In this document: positions 1 through 5,050 of the stretch, in pieces
How the letters are laid out: each line of letters begins with the position of its first letter
How positions within the stretch are numbered: the stretch's first letter is position 1
Assembly (NCBI GenBank): GCA_009903855.1
Contig: WYEK01000091.1
Span: 1-5,050, forward strand
From: Thermocrinis sp.
GTDB lineage: Bacteria > Aquificota > Aquificia > Aquificales > Aquificaceae
Direction of reading: 5' to 3'
DNA length: 5,050 nt
The notes under the pieces: model-generated
Told to the model about the DNA's origin: nothing
The model's input: only the letters and a program-made list of their open reading frames with translations
The model's database searches: none
Position numbers and translations under genes: made by a program

Positions 1-411
1 CCCATAAATCCCTTCAGGTTTAGGGACCTTAGGGTTGGCACCTTTTTTGTGTCCATTGCGGGCATTTCTATGAACTTGGCTTTAGCTTTTCTCTTTGGAC
101 TTCTCTTCAGGTTGGCCCACAAGGGATATTTGGACTTTCTGGGTTCTGCTGTCCTTGAACCTCTTGAGATCTTCTTTGTGAAATCGGTGATGATTAATAC
201 CGTTTTAGCAGTTTTCAACATGGTGCCCATTCCTCCCTTGGACGGTAGCAGGGCGGTTATGAGCTTTTTCTCCCTCAAACACTGGGAGCTTTTTTACAGG
301 TTTGAAATGTATGGCTTTTTGGTTATAATGGTCCTGCTCTTTACAGGCATCCTGCAAAAGATCATTGCGCCTCCCATACTTTTCCTTTACAGTTTATTTT
401 TAGGAATATGA
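1..411 (+). CDS. Site-2 protease-like M50 family membrane metallopeptidase, 3' part (5' end outside window)
   Basis: Integral-membrane zinc metallopeptidase of the small bacterial M50 type (no PDZ seen), which cleaves substrates within the membrane; its substrate is unknown. The frame is open from base 1 for 136 codons, so the gene enters from the left. The HExxH zinc motif normally lies upstream and is not visible. What is seen: the PINPFRF stretch typical of the segment before the third helix; an AGISMN motif (residues 20-25 of the fragment) where the family usually has AGPxxN, inside a hydrophobic helix (about 15-38); and NMVPIPPLDGSR (73-84) containing the family's third zinc ligand, D81. 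Another hydrophobic segment follows (about 104-118) and a hydrophobic tail to the end. The GTG at 49 is internal and is not the start, because family homology continues upstream of it. The stop overlaps the next start by 4 bp (ATGA), suggesting translational coupling. Family assignment is firm; activity cannot be judged without the N-terminal half. Confidence 0.88.
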   Translation, partial: PINPFRFRDLRVGTFFVSIAGISMNLALAFLFGLLFRLAHKGYLDFLGSAVLEPLEIFFVKSVMINTVLAVFNMVPIPPLDGSRAVMSFFSLKHWELFYRFEMYGFLVIMVLLFTGILQKIIAPPILFLYSLFLGI

Positions 412-839
412 GGTCGTGGAGTTATTTAATACAGGTTAGGGCACAGTTTGAGGATGGAAGGGTGGAGGAGGAAGGGGTGCTTTACGTGGTGTCGCTTCCT
501 TCAGACCCAACGCTTTTAAAGGAAGTGGAAATGGAGTGCTACGCGGTTTCCTACATACCCTTTCAGACGGTATTAAGAGTGGCACAGGCTTACGCCTTGG
601 GTACAGACGCACAGATCAAAGATTTACAAAACTACCGCTTACAGGGCTACAGGGAAGACATGGACCTTTACATCTTCCAAGAAGGGGTGAGCTTTAAGGA
701 GGGCTTGACGAAAGCTTATGAACTCATACTTAACTTACTCAAAAAGAAGGGGAAGGTAGTAAAAATAGAGCCTGTAGTGGATGTGGGCACGCCACCTATG
801 GAGGTTATGATGGAGTGTTTGAGGTCCGCCTTAGCCTAA
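408..839 (+). CDS. Uncharacterised 143-residue soluble protein, coupled to the M50 protease gene
   Basis: I do not recognise this protein. It has no signal peptide or membrane segment, so it is probably cytoplasmic. By eye it looks alpha/beta: two N-terminal strands around a turn at FEDGRVEEEG (14-23), a likely helix at about 34-46, a mixed central region rich in Tyr and Gln (about 53-90), an amphipathic helix (about 96-114) ending in KKKGK, a strand KVVKIEPVVDVG (116-127) and a C-terminal helix starting at PPMEVMMECL (129-138). It has two cysteines, C44 and C137, not arranged as a metal motif. The ATG lies inside the upstream stop (ATGA), and AGGA at 402-405 sits only 2 nt before it, so translation is probably coupled to the protease. 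The last 9 bp overlap the end of the minus-strand gene. Codon use resembles the neighbours, which supports a real gene. A link to the protease is inferred only from adjacency. Confidence 0.78.
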   Translation: MRSWSYLIQVRAQFEDGRVEEEGVLYVVSLPSDPTLLKEVEMECYAVSYIPFQTVLRVAQAYALGTDAQIKDLQNYRLQGYREDMDLYIFQEGVSFKEGLTKAYELILNLLKKKGKVVKIEPVVDVGTPPMEVMMECLRSALA

Positions 840-1313
840 TCCTTTTTCAAAATCCTCGGGCTTTATGTTTTCCAACCATTCTCTGAGCTTTTTCTTTTCT
901 TCGTCTTCTTCGGGTTTTGGCACCCTGGACTTTTCCAAAACACTCTCTTCTACGAATATTGGTGCAGAAAAACGCAATGCTATGTTGATAGCATCGCTGG
1001 GTCTTGAGTCAATGATCAAACGGTTGTTTCCTTGGAGTATATGCACCTCCGCATAATAGGTGCTGTCTCTCAGGTCGTTGATTATCACCTTATCTACCAC
1101 TCCGCCCATTTGAGTGATAACGTTTTTCATCAGCTCGTAGGTCATGGGTCTTGGTGGTTCCACATTCTGAAGCTGTCTGAGGATGCTGTCCGCCTCAAAA
1201 ATTCCTATCCATATGGGAAGTACTGTTTCGTCATCATCCTTTGCCTTTAGTACCACTATGGGCATCTGAGACACTGGGTCCAGGGTAATGCCGTGAACCA
1301 CCATCTCCAACAT
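831..1313 (-). CDS. Bifunctional nuclease family protein (DUF151/BFN domain)
   Basis: A 160-residue cytoplasmic protein of the bifunctional nuclease family (Pfam DUF151). Plant members were reported to have RNase/DNase activity; bacterial members, such as the structurally solved Thermotoga TM0160, are functionally unclear. Family marks in order: N-terminal strand with GITLDPVSQMPIVVLK (8-23); LPIWIGIFEADSI (32-44); RPMTYEL (55-61), where the family more often has a His at the Tyr59 position; a linker with GGVVDKVIINDL (70-81) leading to RDSTYYAEV (82-90); and the most diagnostic block IDSRPSDAINIALR (101-114) followed by API and VEESVL (117-126). The C-terminus is a charged Lys/Glu helix (about 134-157) in place of a UVR domain. 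The ATG at 1313 has an AGGAGG seven bases upstream. The gene converges on the unknown gene (9-bp overlap) and diverges from the ABC ATPase. Family call is secure; enzymatic activity here is not. Confidence 0.93.
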   Translation of the reverse strand: MLEMVVHGITLDPVSQMPIVVLKAKDDDETVLPIWIGIFEADSILRQLQNVEPPRPMTYELMKNVITQMGGVVDKVIINDLRDSTYYAEVHILQGNNRLIIDSRPSDAINIALRFSAPIFVEESVLEKSRVPKPEEDEEKKKLREWLENIKPEDFEKGLG

Positions 1314-1320
1314 TTTTGCT

Positions 1321-1328
1321 CCTCCTCT
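1321..1328 (-). promoter_or_regulatory. Ribosome binding site of the DUF151 gene
   Basis: On the minus strand the sequence reads AGAGGAGG followed by AGCAAAA and then ATG at 1313, so the core AGGAGG is 7 nt from the start. This is a strong Shine-Dalgarno and fixes the start codon. It occupies part of the 33-bp divergent gap, leaving little space for any promoter element downstream of it. Confidence 0.85.
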
Positions 1329-1342
1329 TTATTAAAATATAA
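1329..1342. promoter_or_regulatory. AT-rich box in the divergent gap; candidate overlapping -10 elements for both directions
   Basis: The 14 bases TTATTAAAATATAA have matching ends (TTAT/ATAA as inverted repeats) and are the only AT-rich patch in the gap. Read plus, TAAAAT (1333-1338) matches a -10 hexamer at five of six positions and ends 8 nt before the GTG at 1347, which would make that mRNA leaderless or nearly so. Read minus, TATTTT (1339-1334) could be a -10 with a weak TTTTCA 18 bp upstream inside the ABC gene. Neither side shows a convincing -35 box. Divergent promoters must lie in or near this gap, but the exact hexamers are a guess. Confidence 0.35.
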
Positions 1343-1346
1343 GCCT

Positions 1347-1997
1347 GTGATTTTGGTTGAAAACGTTCACAAGGTTTATCCCGATGGCACAAGGGCATTA
1401 AAGGGTGTAAGCTTTAGGATAGAAAAGGGGGAATTTGTGGGCTTGATGGGACCTTCTGGCTCCGGCAAAAGCACATTACTGCACATCATAGCCGGCTTGG
1501 ACAAGCCCACAGAGGGAAGGGTACTGGTGGATGGAAAAGACATCACCCGCATGGACGAAGACCAACTGGCAGAGTTCAGAAAGAACAACATAGCCTTTAT
1601 TTTTCAGTTTTACTACCTTTTGGAGGACTTTACCGCCTTAGAAAACCTCGTATTAATAGGACAGTTGGCTGGGCAAAGGGAACCCCAAAAGAGGGCCTTG
1701 GAGCTCTTGAACTTTCTGAGGCTTTCCCACAGGGCTAACCACAAACCCTATCAACTATCGGGGGGAGAACAGCAGAGGACGGCCATAGGCAGGGCATTGA
1801 TGCTAAAGCCTAAGATTATACTGGCGGACGAGCCCACGGGCAACTTGGATTTAGAAGAAGGTAAAAGAATTTTTGAGCTTTTTTTGGAACTCAGAGATAA
1901 GGAGGGTATTACCTTCTTGATAGCAACCCACAACCAAGAAATGACAAGGTATTTTGACAGGGTTTTGAGGATCAGAGATGGACTTTTGGAAAATTGA
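1347..1997 (+). CDS. ABC transporter ATP-binding protein, LolD/MacB type
   Basis: Cytoplasmic ATPase subunit that would pair with a FtsX/LolC/MacB-type permease; such systems act in lipoprotein release, peptide export or cell-envelope processes. From the GTG at 1347 it is 216 residues, the usual LolD size. All ATPase motifs are intact: Walker A GPSGSGKST (35-43), Q-loop Gln87, signature LSGGEQQR (137-144), Walker B IILADEP with catalytic Glu162 (157-163), D-loop GNLD (165-168) and switch His195. The start is uncertain. The frame stays open upstream to a GTG at 1293, but that would add non-homologous residues antisense to the DUF151 start; VILVENVHKVY is a normal family N-terminus. No Shine-Dalgarno precedes 1347. 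Its end overlaps nadC by 20 bp. No permease gene is seen in the window, so the transported substrate is unknown; lolD is possible but not shown, hence no symbol. Confidence 0.9.
   Translation: MILVENVHKVYPDGTRALKGVSFRIEKGEFVGLMGPSGSGKSTLLHIIAGLDKPTEGRVLVDGKDITRMDEDQLAEFRKNNIAFIFQFYYLLEDFTALENLVLIGQLAGQREPQKRALELLNFLRLSHRANHKPYQLSGGEQQRTAIGRALMLKPKIILADEPTGNLDLEEGKRIFELFLELRDKEGITFLIATHNQEMTRYFDRVLRIRDGLLEN
1967..1970 (+). promoter_or_regulatory. Ribosome binding site of nadC, inside the ABC gene
   Basis: GAGG lies 7 nt before the ATG at 1978. It supports that ATG as the nadC start even though it falls 20 bp inside the upstream coding region. Confidence 0.6.
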
Positions 1998-2811
1998 CAG
2001 AATTCTTTTGCAATTCCTTGAGGAGGACATAGGCCACGGGGATATAACCACCGAGGGCGTTTTCAGGGGAGAAAGGGCTCGGGCGGTAATGGTGGCAAAG
2101 GAAGGGGGAGTCTGTGCGGGGCTACCTTTTTCCGTTAGGGTTTTTGAGCTTTTGGGTGGTGTGAAGGTTCTAAAATCTATGGCGGAGGGAGAACGTTTTA
2201 AAAGTGGGGATGTGATTTTGGAGTTGGAGGGCCCTGCGGATGTGCTTTTGAAGGGGGAAAGGGTTGCCCTCAACCTACTTCAAAGGCTGAGTGGTATAGC
2301 AACCCTAACGGAGGAGTTTGTAAAAAGGCTTGAAGGTACAAAGACCAAGCTCTTGGACACGAGGAAGACAACGCCGGGGCTTAGGTTCTTTGAAAAGTAT
2401 GCGGTGAGGGTGGGTGGTGCCACAAACCATCGCTTCGCCCTTTACGATATGGTCCTCATAAAGGATAACCACAAAAGGGTGGCAGGTTCCCTCTCCGAGG
2501 CGGTAAAAAGGGTAAGGGAAAGGCTTGGACCTGCATATAAAGTGGAGGTTGAGGTGGAAAGCTTGCAGGAGTTGGAGGAAGCCCTTGCCTGCGAGGTGGA
2601 TATGGTAATGCTGGACAACTTTAGCTTGGAGGATGTGAGGCAGGCGTTGAAGCTCATAAAGGGAAAGGTAAAGGTGGAAGTCTCGGGCAACATAACCCTT
2701 GAGAATGTCAGAGATTACGCCCTGGAGGGTGTGGATTACATCTCCACCGGTGCCATTACGCACTCCGCCAGATGGGTGGATGTTAGTATGAATATAATAG
2801 AAGTGTTATGA
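1978..2811 (+). CDS. nadC: Nicotinate-nucleotide diphosphorylase (carboxylating), quinolinate phosphoribosyltransferase
   Basis: Converts quinolinate and PRPP to nicotinate mononucleotide, CO2 and pyrophosphate, the third step of de novo NAD synthesis after NadB and NadA; cytoplasmic. The 277-residue length is normal. The N-terminal sandwich domain carries EDIGHGDITT (16-25). The barrel domain starts near the helix LNLLQRLSGIA (98-108) with substrate-binding Arg103. Then come DTRKTTPGLR (127-136) with Arg129 and Lys130, GGATNHR (146-152) with His151 and Arg152, LIKDNH (160-165) with Lys162, the strand VEVEVES (189-195) with Glu192, MLDNF (211-215) with Asp213, and the phosphate-binding VEVSGNI (233-239) and STGAITHSA (256-264). 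All expected active-site residues are present (matched from memory of the characterised family), so it should be active. The start is supported by GAGG 7 nt upstream and a normal family N-terminus. It overlaps the ABC gene by 20 bp and the phosphorylase gene by 4 bp, so it is in the middle of an operon. Confidence 0.97.
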   Translation: MDFWKIDRILLQFLEEDIGHGDITTEGVFRGERARAVMVAKEGGVCAGLPFSVRVFELLGGVKVLKSMAEGERFKSGDVILELEGPADVLLKGERVALNLLQRLSGIATLTEEFVKRLEGTKTKLLDTRKTTPGLRFFEKYAVRVGGATNHRFALYDMVLIKDNHKRVAGSLSEAVKRVRERLGPAYKVEVEVESLQELEEALACEVDMVMLDNFSLEDVRQALKLIKGKVKVEVSGNITLENVRDYALEGVDYISTGAITHSARWVDVSMNIIEVL

Positions 2812-4487
2812 TCGCATACTTTGCAATGGAAGTAGGTATTGAGGATAGAATTCCCACCTACAGCGGAGGGTTGGGGACGTTGGCGGGCGATACGCTTTAT
2901 GCCTTTGCGGACTTGGGCATTCCTGCGGTGGGTGTAACCCTTCTATACAGAAAGGGCTATGTTTCACAAAAGCTAACTCCGGGTGGAATGCAACTGGATT
3001 TTGATACCGTCTGGGATTATAAAAAAATCCTAAAGCCCACAAGGCTATACTTGGACATAAGCTTTGGAGACCTTGATCAAAAATTCACCGCTTGGGAGTA
3101 TTCCCTGTGGGGAAGGGAAGAGGTAAAGGTGTTCTTTTTGGATGCAAACCTTCCGGAGAACGACCCAGAGATAAGAAAGCTAAACGACAGGCTGTACGGC
3201 GATGATGGAATCTACAGACTTAGGCAGGAGATCCTTTTGGGTATTGGTGGATACAGACTTTTGAAGGCTCTAGGCTACAACGTCAGCGTCTATCATATCA
3301 ACGAAAGCCACTCTGCCTTTCTGTTGGTGGAGCTACTTAAGGAGCTGGGTAGCAAAGAGGAGGTTCGTAGGAAGTGTGTCTTTACGACCCATACGCCTGT
3401 GGCGGTTGGACACGAGAGGTTTCCAGTAGATATGGTAAAGCAGGAGTTAAAAAAATACGACCACATAGATTGGGACGAAGAGGCAGAAGATGGCTTTATA
3501 AACCTCTCAAAGCTTGCCCTAAAATACAGCGAAAAGGTTAACGCAGTTTCTTACAAACACATGTTTGTGTCTGCAAACCTTTTCCCAGAATGTTCAAAAA
3601 CCTCTCAGAGCAACTGCAAAATAGATTATGTAACCAACGGTGTCTATCATAAAAGGTGGATTCACGAGGAAATACAGGAGCTTTTGAACGAATACCTGCC
3701 CGGTTGGGACGAAAATCCTATACTGCTTGGACAGGTGTACAACGTGCCCTCTGAGCTTCTACTTAAGGCTCACATGAAGGTAAAGAGCGAGCTCGTAAAT
3801 CTGGTAAACAAACTTACAGATGCCAGTTTTTCAGACGATGTGTTTACCATAGGCATTGCAAGGAGGGTAACAGCATACAAGAGGAACAATCTGATACTCC
3901 AAGATTTAGAAAGGCTAAAGTACATAGCAGAGCATAAGGGAGAGATACAGATTCTTTTTGCAGGAAAAGCCCATCCAAAGGATAACGTTGGTAAAGAGAT
4001 GATCGCAGACATAATAAACAGGGCAAAAAAACTTAAAGAGATGACAAAAAGCGTAAAGATAGCCTTTTTAGAAAACTATAGCATAGAGATGGCAAAGTTA
4101 ATCATAGCAGGGTGTGATGTGTGGTTGAACGTTCCAAGGAGACCTTACGAAGCCTGTGGTACCAGCGGTATGAAGGCGGGCATGAACGGAGTTTTGAACT
4201 TTAGCACTTGGGATGGGTGGTGGTTGGAGGGTGGCATTGAGGGGATAAACGGGTGGGGAATAGGACCGAGGACCAAGTGGGATGACCTAACCGAGTCAGA
4301 CGACAAAGAGGATTTAGAAGACATATACGGAAAGCTTTCCCACATAATAATACCTACTTTTTATAATAGGAAGGATGAATGGGTCAGGATGATGAAAAAT
4401 AGCATCGCCACCATCGGTCCCTACTTCAACACCTATAGGATGGTGAACGAATATTTAGGTAAAATCTATCAAATTGGTCTGAGGTGA
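2808..4487 (+). CDS. glgP: Alpha-glucan phosphorylase, short form (GT35 family)
   Basis: PLP-dependent enzyme that releases glucose 1-phosphate from glycogen or maltodextrin with inorganic phosphate; cytoplasmic. At 559 residues it is the compact form: it starts directly at MIAYFAMEVG and lacks the extra N-terminal region of the long (about 800-residue) bacterial enzymes. Motifs in order: YSGGLGTLAGD (18-28), the glycine-loop region; HINESHSAF (163-171); FTTHTPVAVGHERF (192-205); VTNGVY after a Cys-containing loop (C262, C270); GIARRVTAYKR (349-359); and NVPRRPYEACGTSGMK (441-456), where Lys456 is the expected PLP lysine, followed by the MNGVLNFSTWDGWW block. Position 450 is Cys where relatives usually have Ser. 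The start ATG overlaps the nadC stop (ATGA) with only a weak upstream purine stretch, so translation is probably coupled. With a glucan synthase and branching enzyme elsewhere, it would mobilise stored glycogen. Family call is very secure; preference for glycogen or maltodextrin cannot be told, so the symbol could also be malP. Confidence 0.95.
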   Translation: MIAYFAMEVGIEDRIPTYSGGLGTLAGDTLYAFADLGIPAVGVTLLYRKGYVSQKLTPGGMQLDFDTVWDYKKILKPTRLYLDISFGDLDQKFTAWEYSLWGREEVKVFFLDANLPENDPEIRKLNDRLYGDDGIYRLRQEILLGIGGYRLLKALGYNVSVYHINESHSAFLLVELLKELGSKEEVRRKCVFTTHTPVAVGHERFPVDMVKQELKKYDHIDWDEEAEDGFINLSKLALKYSEKVNAVSYKHMFVSANLFPECSKTSQSNCKIDYVTNGVYHKRWIHEEIQELLNEYLPGWDENPILLGQVYNVPSELLLKAHMKVKSELVNLVNKLTDASFSDDVFTIGIARRVTAYKRNNLILQDLERLKYIAEHKGEIQILFAGKAHPKDNVGKEMIADIINRAKKLKEMTKSVKIAFLENYSIEMAKLIIAGCDVWLNVPRRPYEACGTSGMKAGMNGVLNFSTWDGWWLEGGIEGINGWGIGPRTKWDDLTESDDKEDLEDIYGKLSHIIIPTFYNRKDEWVRMMKNSIATIGPYFNTYRMVNEYLGKIYQIGLR

Positions 4488-4488
4488 T
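4481..4488 (+). promoter_or_regulatory. Strong ribosome binding site of the ferritin-like gene
   Basis: GAGGTGAT is a long uninterrupted match to the 3' end of 16S rRNA and includes the TGA stop of the phosphorylase (4485-4487). It lies 4 nt before the ATG at 4493, fixing that start. It is the best Shine-Dalgarno in the plus-strand operon, suggesting efficient independent initiation on this gene. Confidence 0.8.
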
Positions 4489-4492
4489 AGTC

Positions 4493-5050
4493 ATGAGCAA
4501 AAGGGAGCTTATAAATCTTTTGCTTTATGATGTGGCTTTGGAGCACTCCGCCATAGTGCAGTATCTTTATCACATTTTCTTAATAACCGACGCAAACATC
4601 ACCGCTGAGATAGAGGAAATTGCAAGACAGCAAATGAGGCATTTAAAGTGGTTTGCCCAAAAGGTGGTCCAGTTGGGTGGTGAGGTGGTTCTGAACAGAT
4701 TGGAGGATATGATCGTTATAGGTGGTCCCGATTGGGCGAGTATGCTTTCAGAGGACGTAAAAGCGGAAGAAATGGCCATTGAAATATACACAAAGCAGTT
4801 GGACACGGTAAAGGACGATTCGGTAAAAAGACTGCTTGAAAGGGTCATAAGGGACGAAAACTTTCACAGAATAGAGTTCAGTGAGCTGAAGGAAAAGGTA
4901 AAGGAAGGTGTCGTTTGCATGCAGGAGGAACAGAGGAAGGCAGACCCAAAGGTTATAGAAGTCCTAAACAAATTCCTCCAAGAGGAGTACCAGAGCATAA
5001 TAAATTACCTTTATCAGTTCTTCCACTCAAAGGACATAAACCACAGGGAC
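4493..5050 (+). CDS. Ferritin-like domain protein, probably two tandem domains, 3' end outside window
   Basis: Four-helix-bundle protein of the bacterioferritin/rubrerythrin-like superfamily, expected to bind a di-iron centre for iron or peroxide handling; 186 codons are visible with no stop. Helix A has LEHSAIVQYLYH (16-27) with Glu17. Helix B has IARQQMRHLKWF (43-54), where the usual ExxH motif reads QMRH: Gln47 replaces the bridging Glu, His50 is kept. Helix C has AEEMAIEIY (91-99) with Glu92/Glu93. Helix D has IRDENFHRIEF (119-129) with a proper ExxH at Glu122/His125. After a short linker with one Cys (C142), residues 158-177 look like helix A again: EYQSIINYLY (165-174) aligns with EHSAIVQYLY (17-26). 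This suggests a second domain continuing beyond the window. It is not typical Bfr: no haem Met52-type residue can be assigned with certainty. It lies 5 nt after the phosphorylase and has a strong SD. Superfamily call is firm; function is open. Confidence 0.85.
   Translation, partial: MSKRELINLLLYDVALEHSAIVQYLYHIFLITDANITAEIEEIARQQMRHLKWFAQKVVQLGGEVVLNRLEDMIVIGGPDWASMLSEDVKAEEMAIEIYTKQLDTVKDDSVKRLLERVIRDENFHRIEFSELKEKVKEGVVCMQEEQRKADPKVIEVLNKFLQEEYQSIINYLYQFFHSKDINHRD

Noticed and set aside
49..51. GTG at 49 as the start of the M50 gene
   Set aside because: The same frame is open back to base 1 and encodes family-typical residues (PINPFRF), so the gene begins outside the window.
865..1250. 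Two plus-strand open frames opposite the DUF151 gene
   Set aside because: The minus-strand reading shows clear family motifs throughout; the plus frames are low-complexity shadows.
1293..1346. Upstream GTG at 1293 as the start of the ABC ATPase
   Set aside because: It would add 18 residues with no family resemblance, encoded antisense to the start of the DUF151 gene; GTG 1347 gives a normal N-terminus.
1851..2273. Minus-strand open frame of 140 codons across the ABC/nadC junction
   Set aside because: It is antisense to two well-supported genes, is Ser/Pro/Lys-rich without motifs, and results from codon bias.
2305..2763. Minus-strand open frame of 152 codons within nadC
   Set aside because: It lies wholly opposite a fully conserved nadC and its translation (many His, Pro, Leu) has no recognisable domain; it is a shadow of nadC.
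4570..4848. Minus-strand open frame of 92 codons opposite the ferritin-like gene
   Set aside because: The plus strand encodes a ferritin-like protein with metal motifs through this stretch; the minus product is Ser/Thr/Ile-rich with no motif.
1..5050. Dedicated new system (defence, mobile or biosynthetic) in the window
   Set aside because: Every gene but one belongs to a common housekeeping family, coding is continuous, and no direct repeats, transposase, integrase, CRISPR spacing, tRNA or att-like sites were seen by eye.

Overview
The window reads as chromosomal DNA from a thermophilic bacterium of the Aquificales type (Hydrogenobacter/Thermocrinis-like). This is inferred from gene content and style: densely packed genes that overlap or nearly abut, Arg written mostly as AGA/AGG, Ile often ATA, Lys/Glu-rich proteins, and a short-form alpha-glucan phosphorylase. 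No database search was possible, so the taxon is a judgement and not a measurement.

Layout. (1) Bases 1-839, plus strand: the 3' end of a site-2-protease-like membrane metallopeptidase (M50), followed with a 4-bp ATGA overlap by a 143-residue soluble protein of unknown function. (2) Bases 831-1313, minus strand: a bifunctional-nuclease/DUF151 family protein, converging on the unknown gene with a 9-bp tail-to-tail overlap. (3) Bases 1314-1346: a 33-bp divergent gap, the only real intergenic space in the window. It holds a good Shine-Dalgarno for the minus gene and a 14-bp AT-rich box that could serve promoters in both directions. (4) Bases 1347-5050, plus strand: a tight gene string of a LolD/MacB-type ABC ATPase, nadC (quinolinate phosphoribosyltransferase; starts 20 bp inside the ABC gene), a short alpha-glucan phosphorylase (4-bp overlap with nadC), and a ferritin-like protein that runs off the right edge (5-nt gap, strong Shine-Dalgarno overlapping the preceding stop).

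How the genes fit together. The right-hand string is almost certainly co-transcribed, because there is no room for separate promoters or terminators. Its products do not form one pathway: envelope export/lipoprotein handling, NAD biosynthesis, storage-glucan breakdown and iron/peroxide handling. Mixed operons of this kind are usual in compact Aquificales genomes, so I do not read a dedicated new system from the adjacency.

No RNA gene, insertion sequence, CRISPR array or other mobile element was seen. The items most worth a second look are the ferritin-like gene, which appears to begin a second ferritin-like domain and has Gln in place of the first metal-bridging Glu; the uncharacterised protein coupled to the M50 protease; and the SD-less, possibly leaderless start of the ABC ATPase in the divergent gap.
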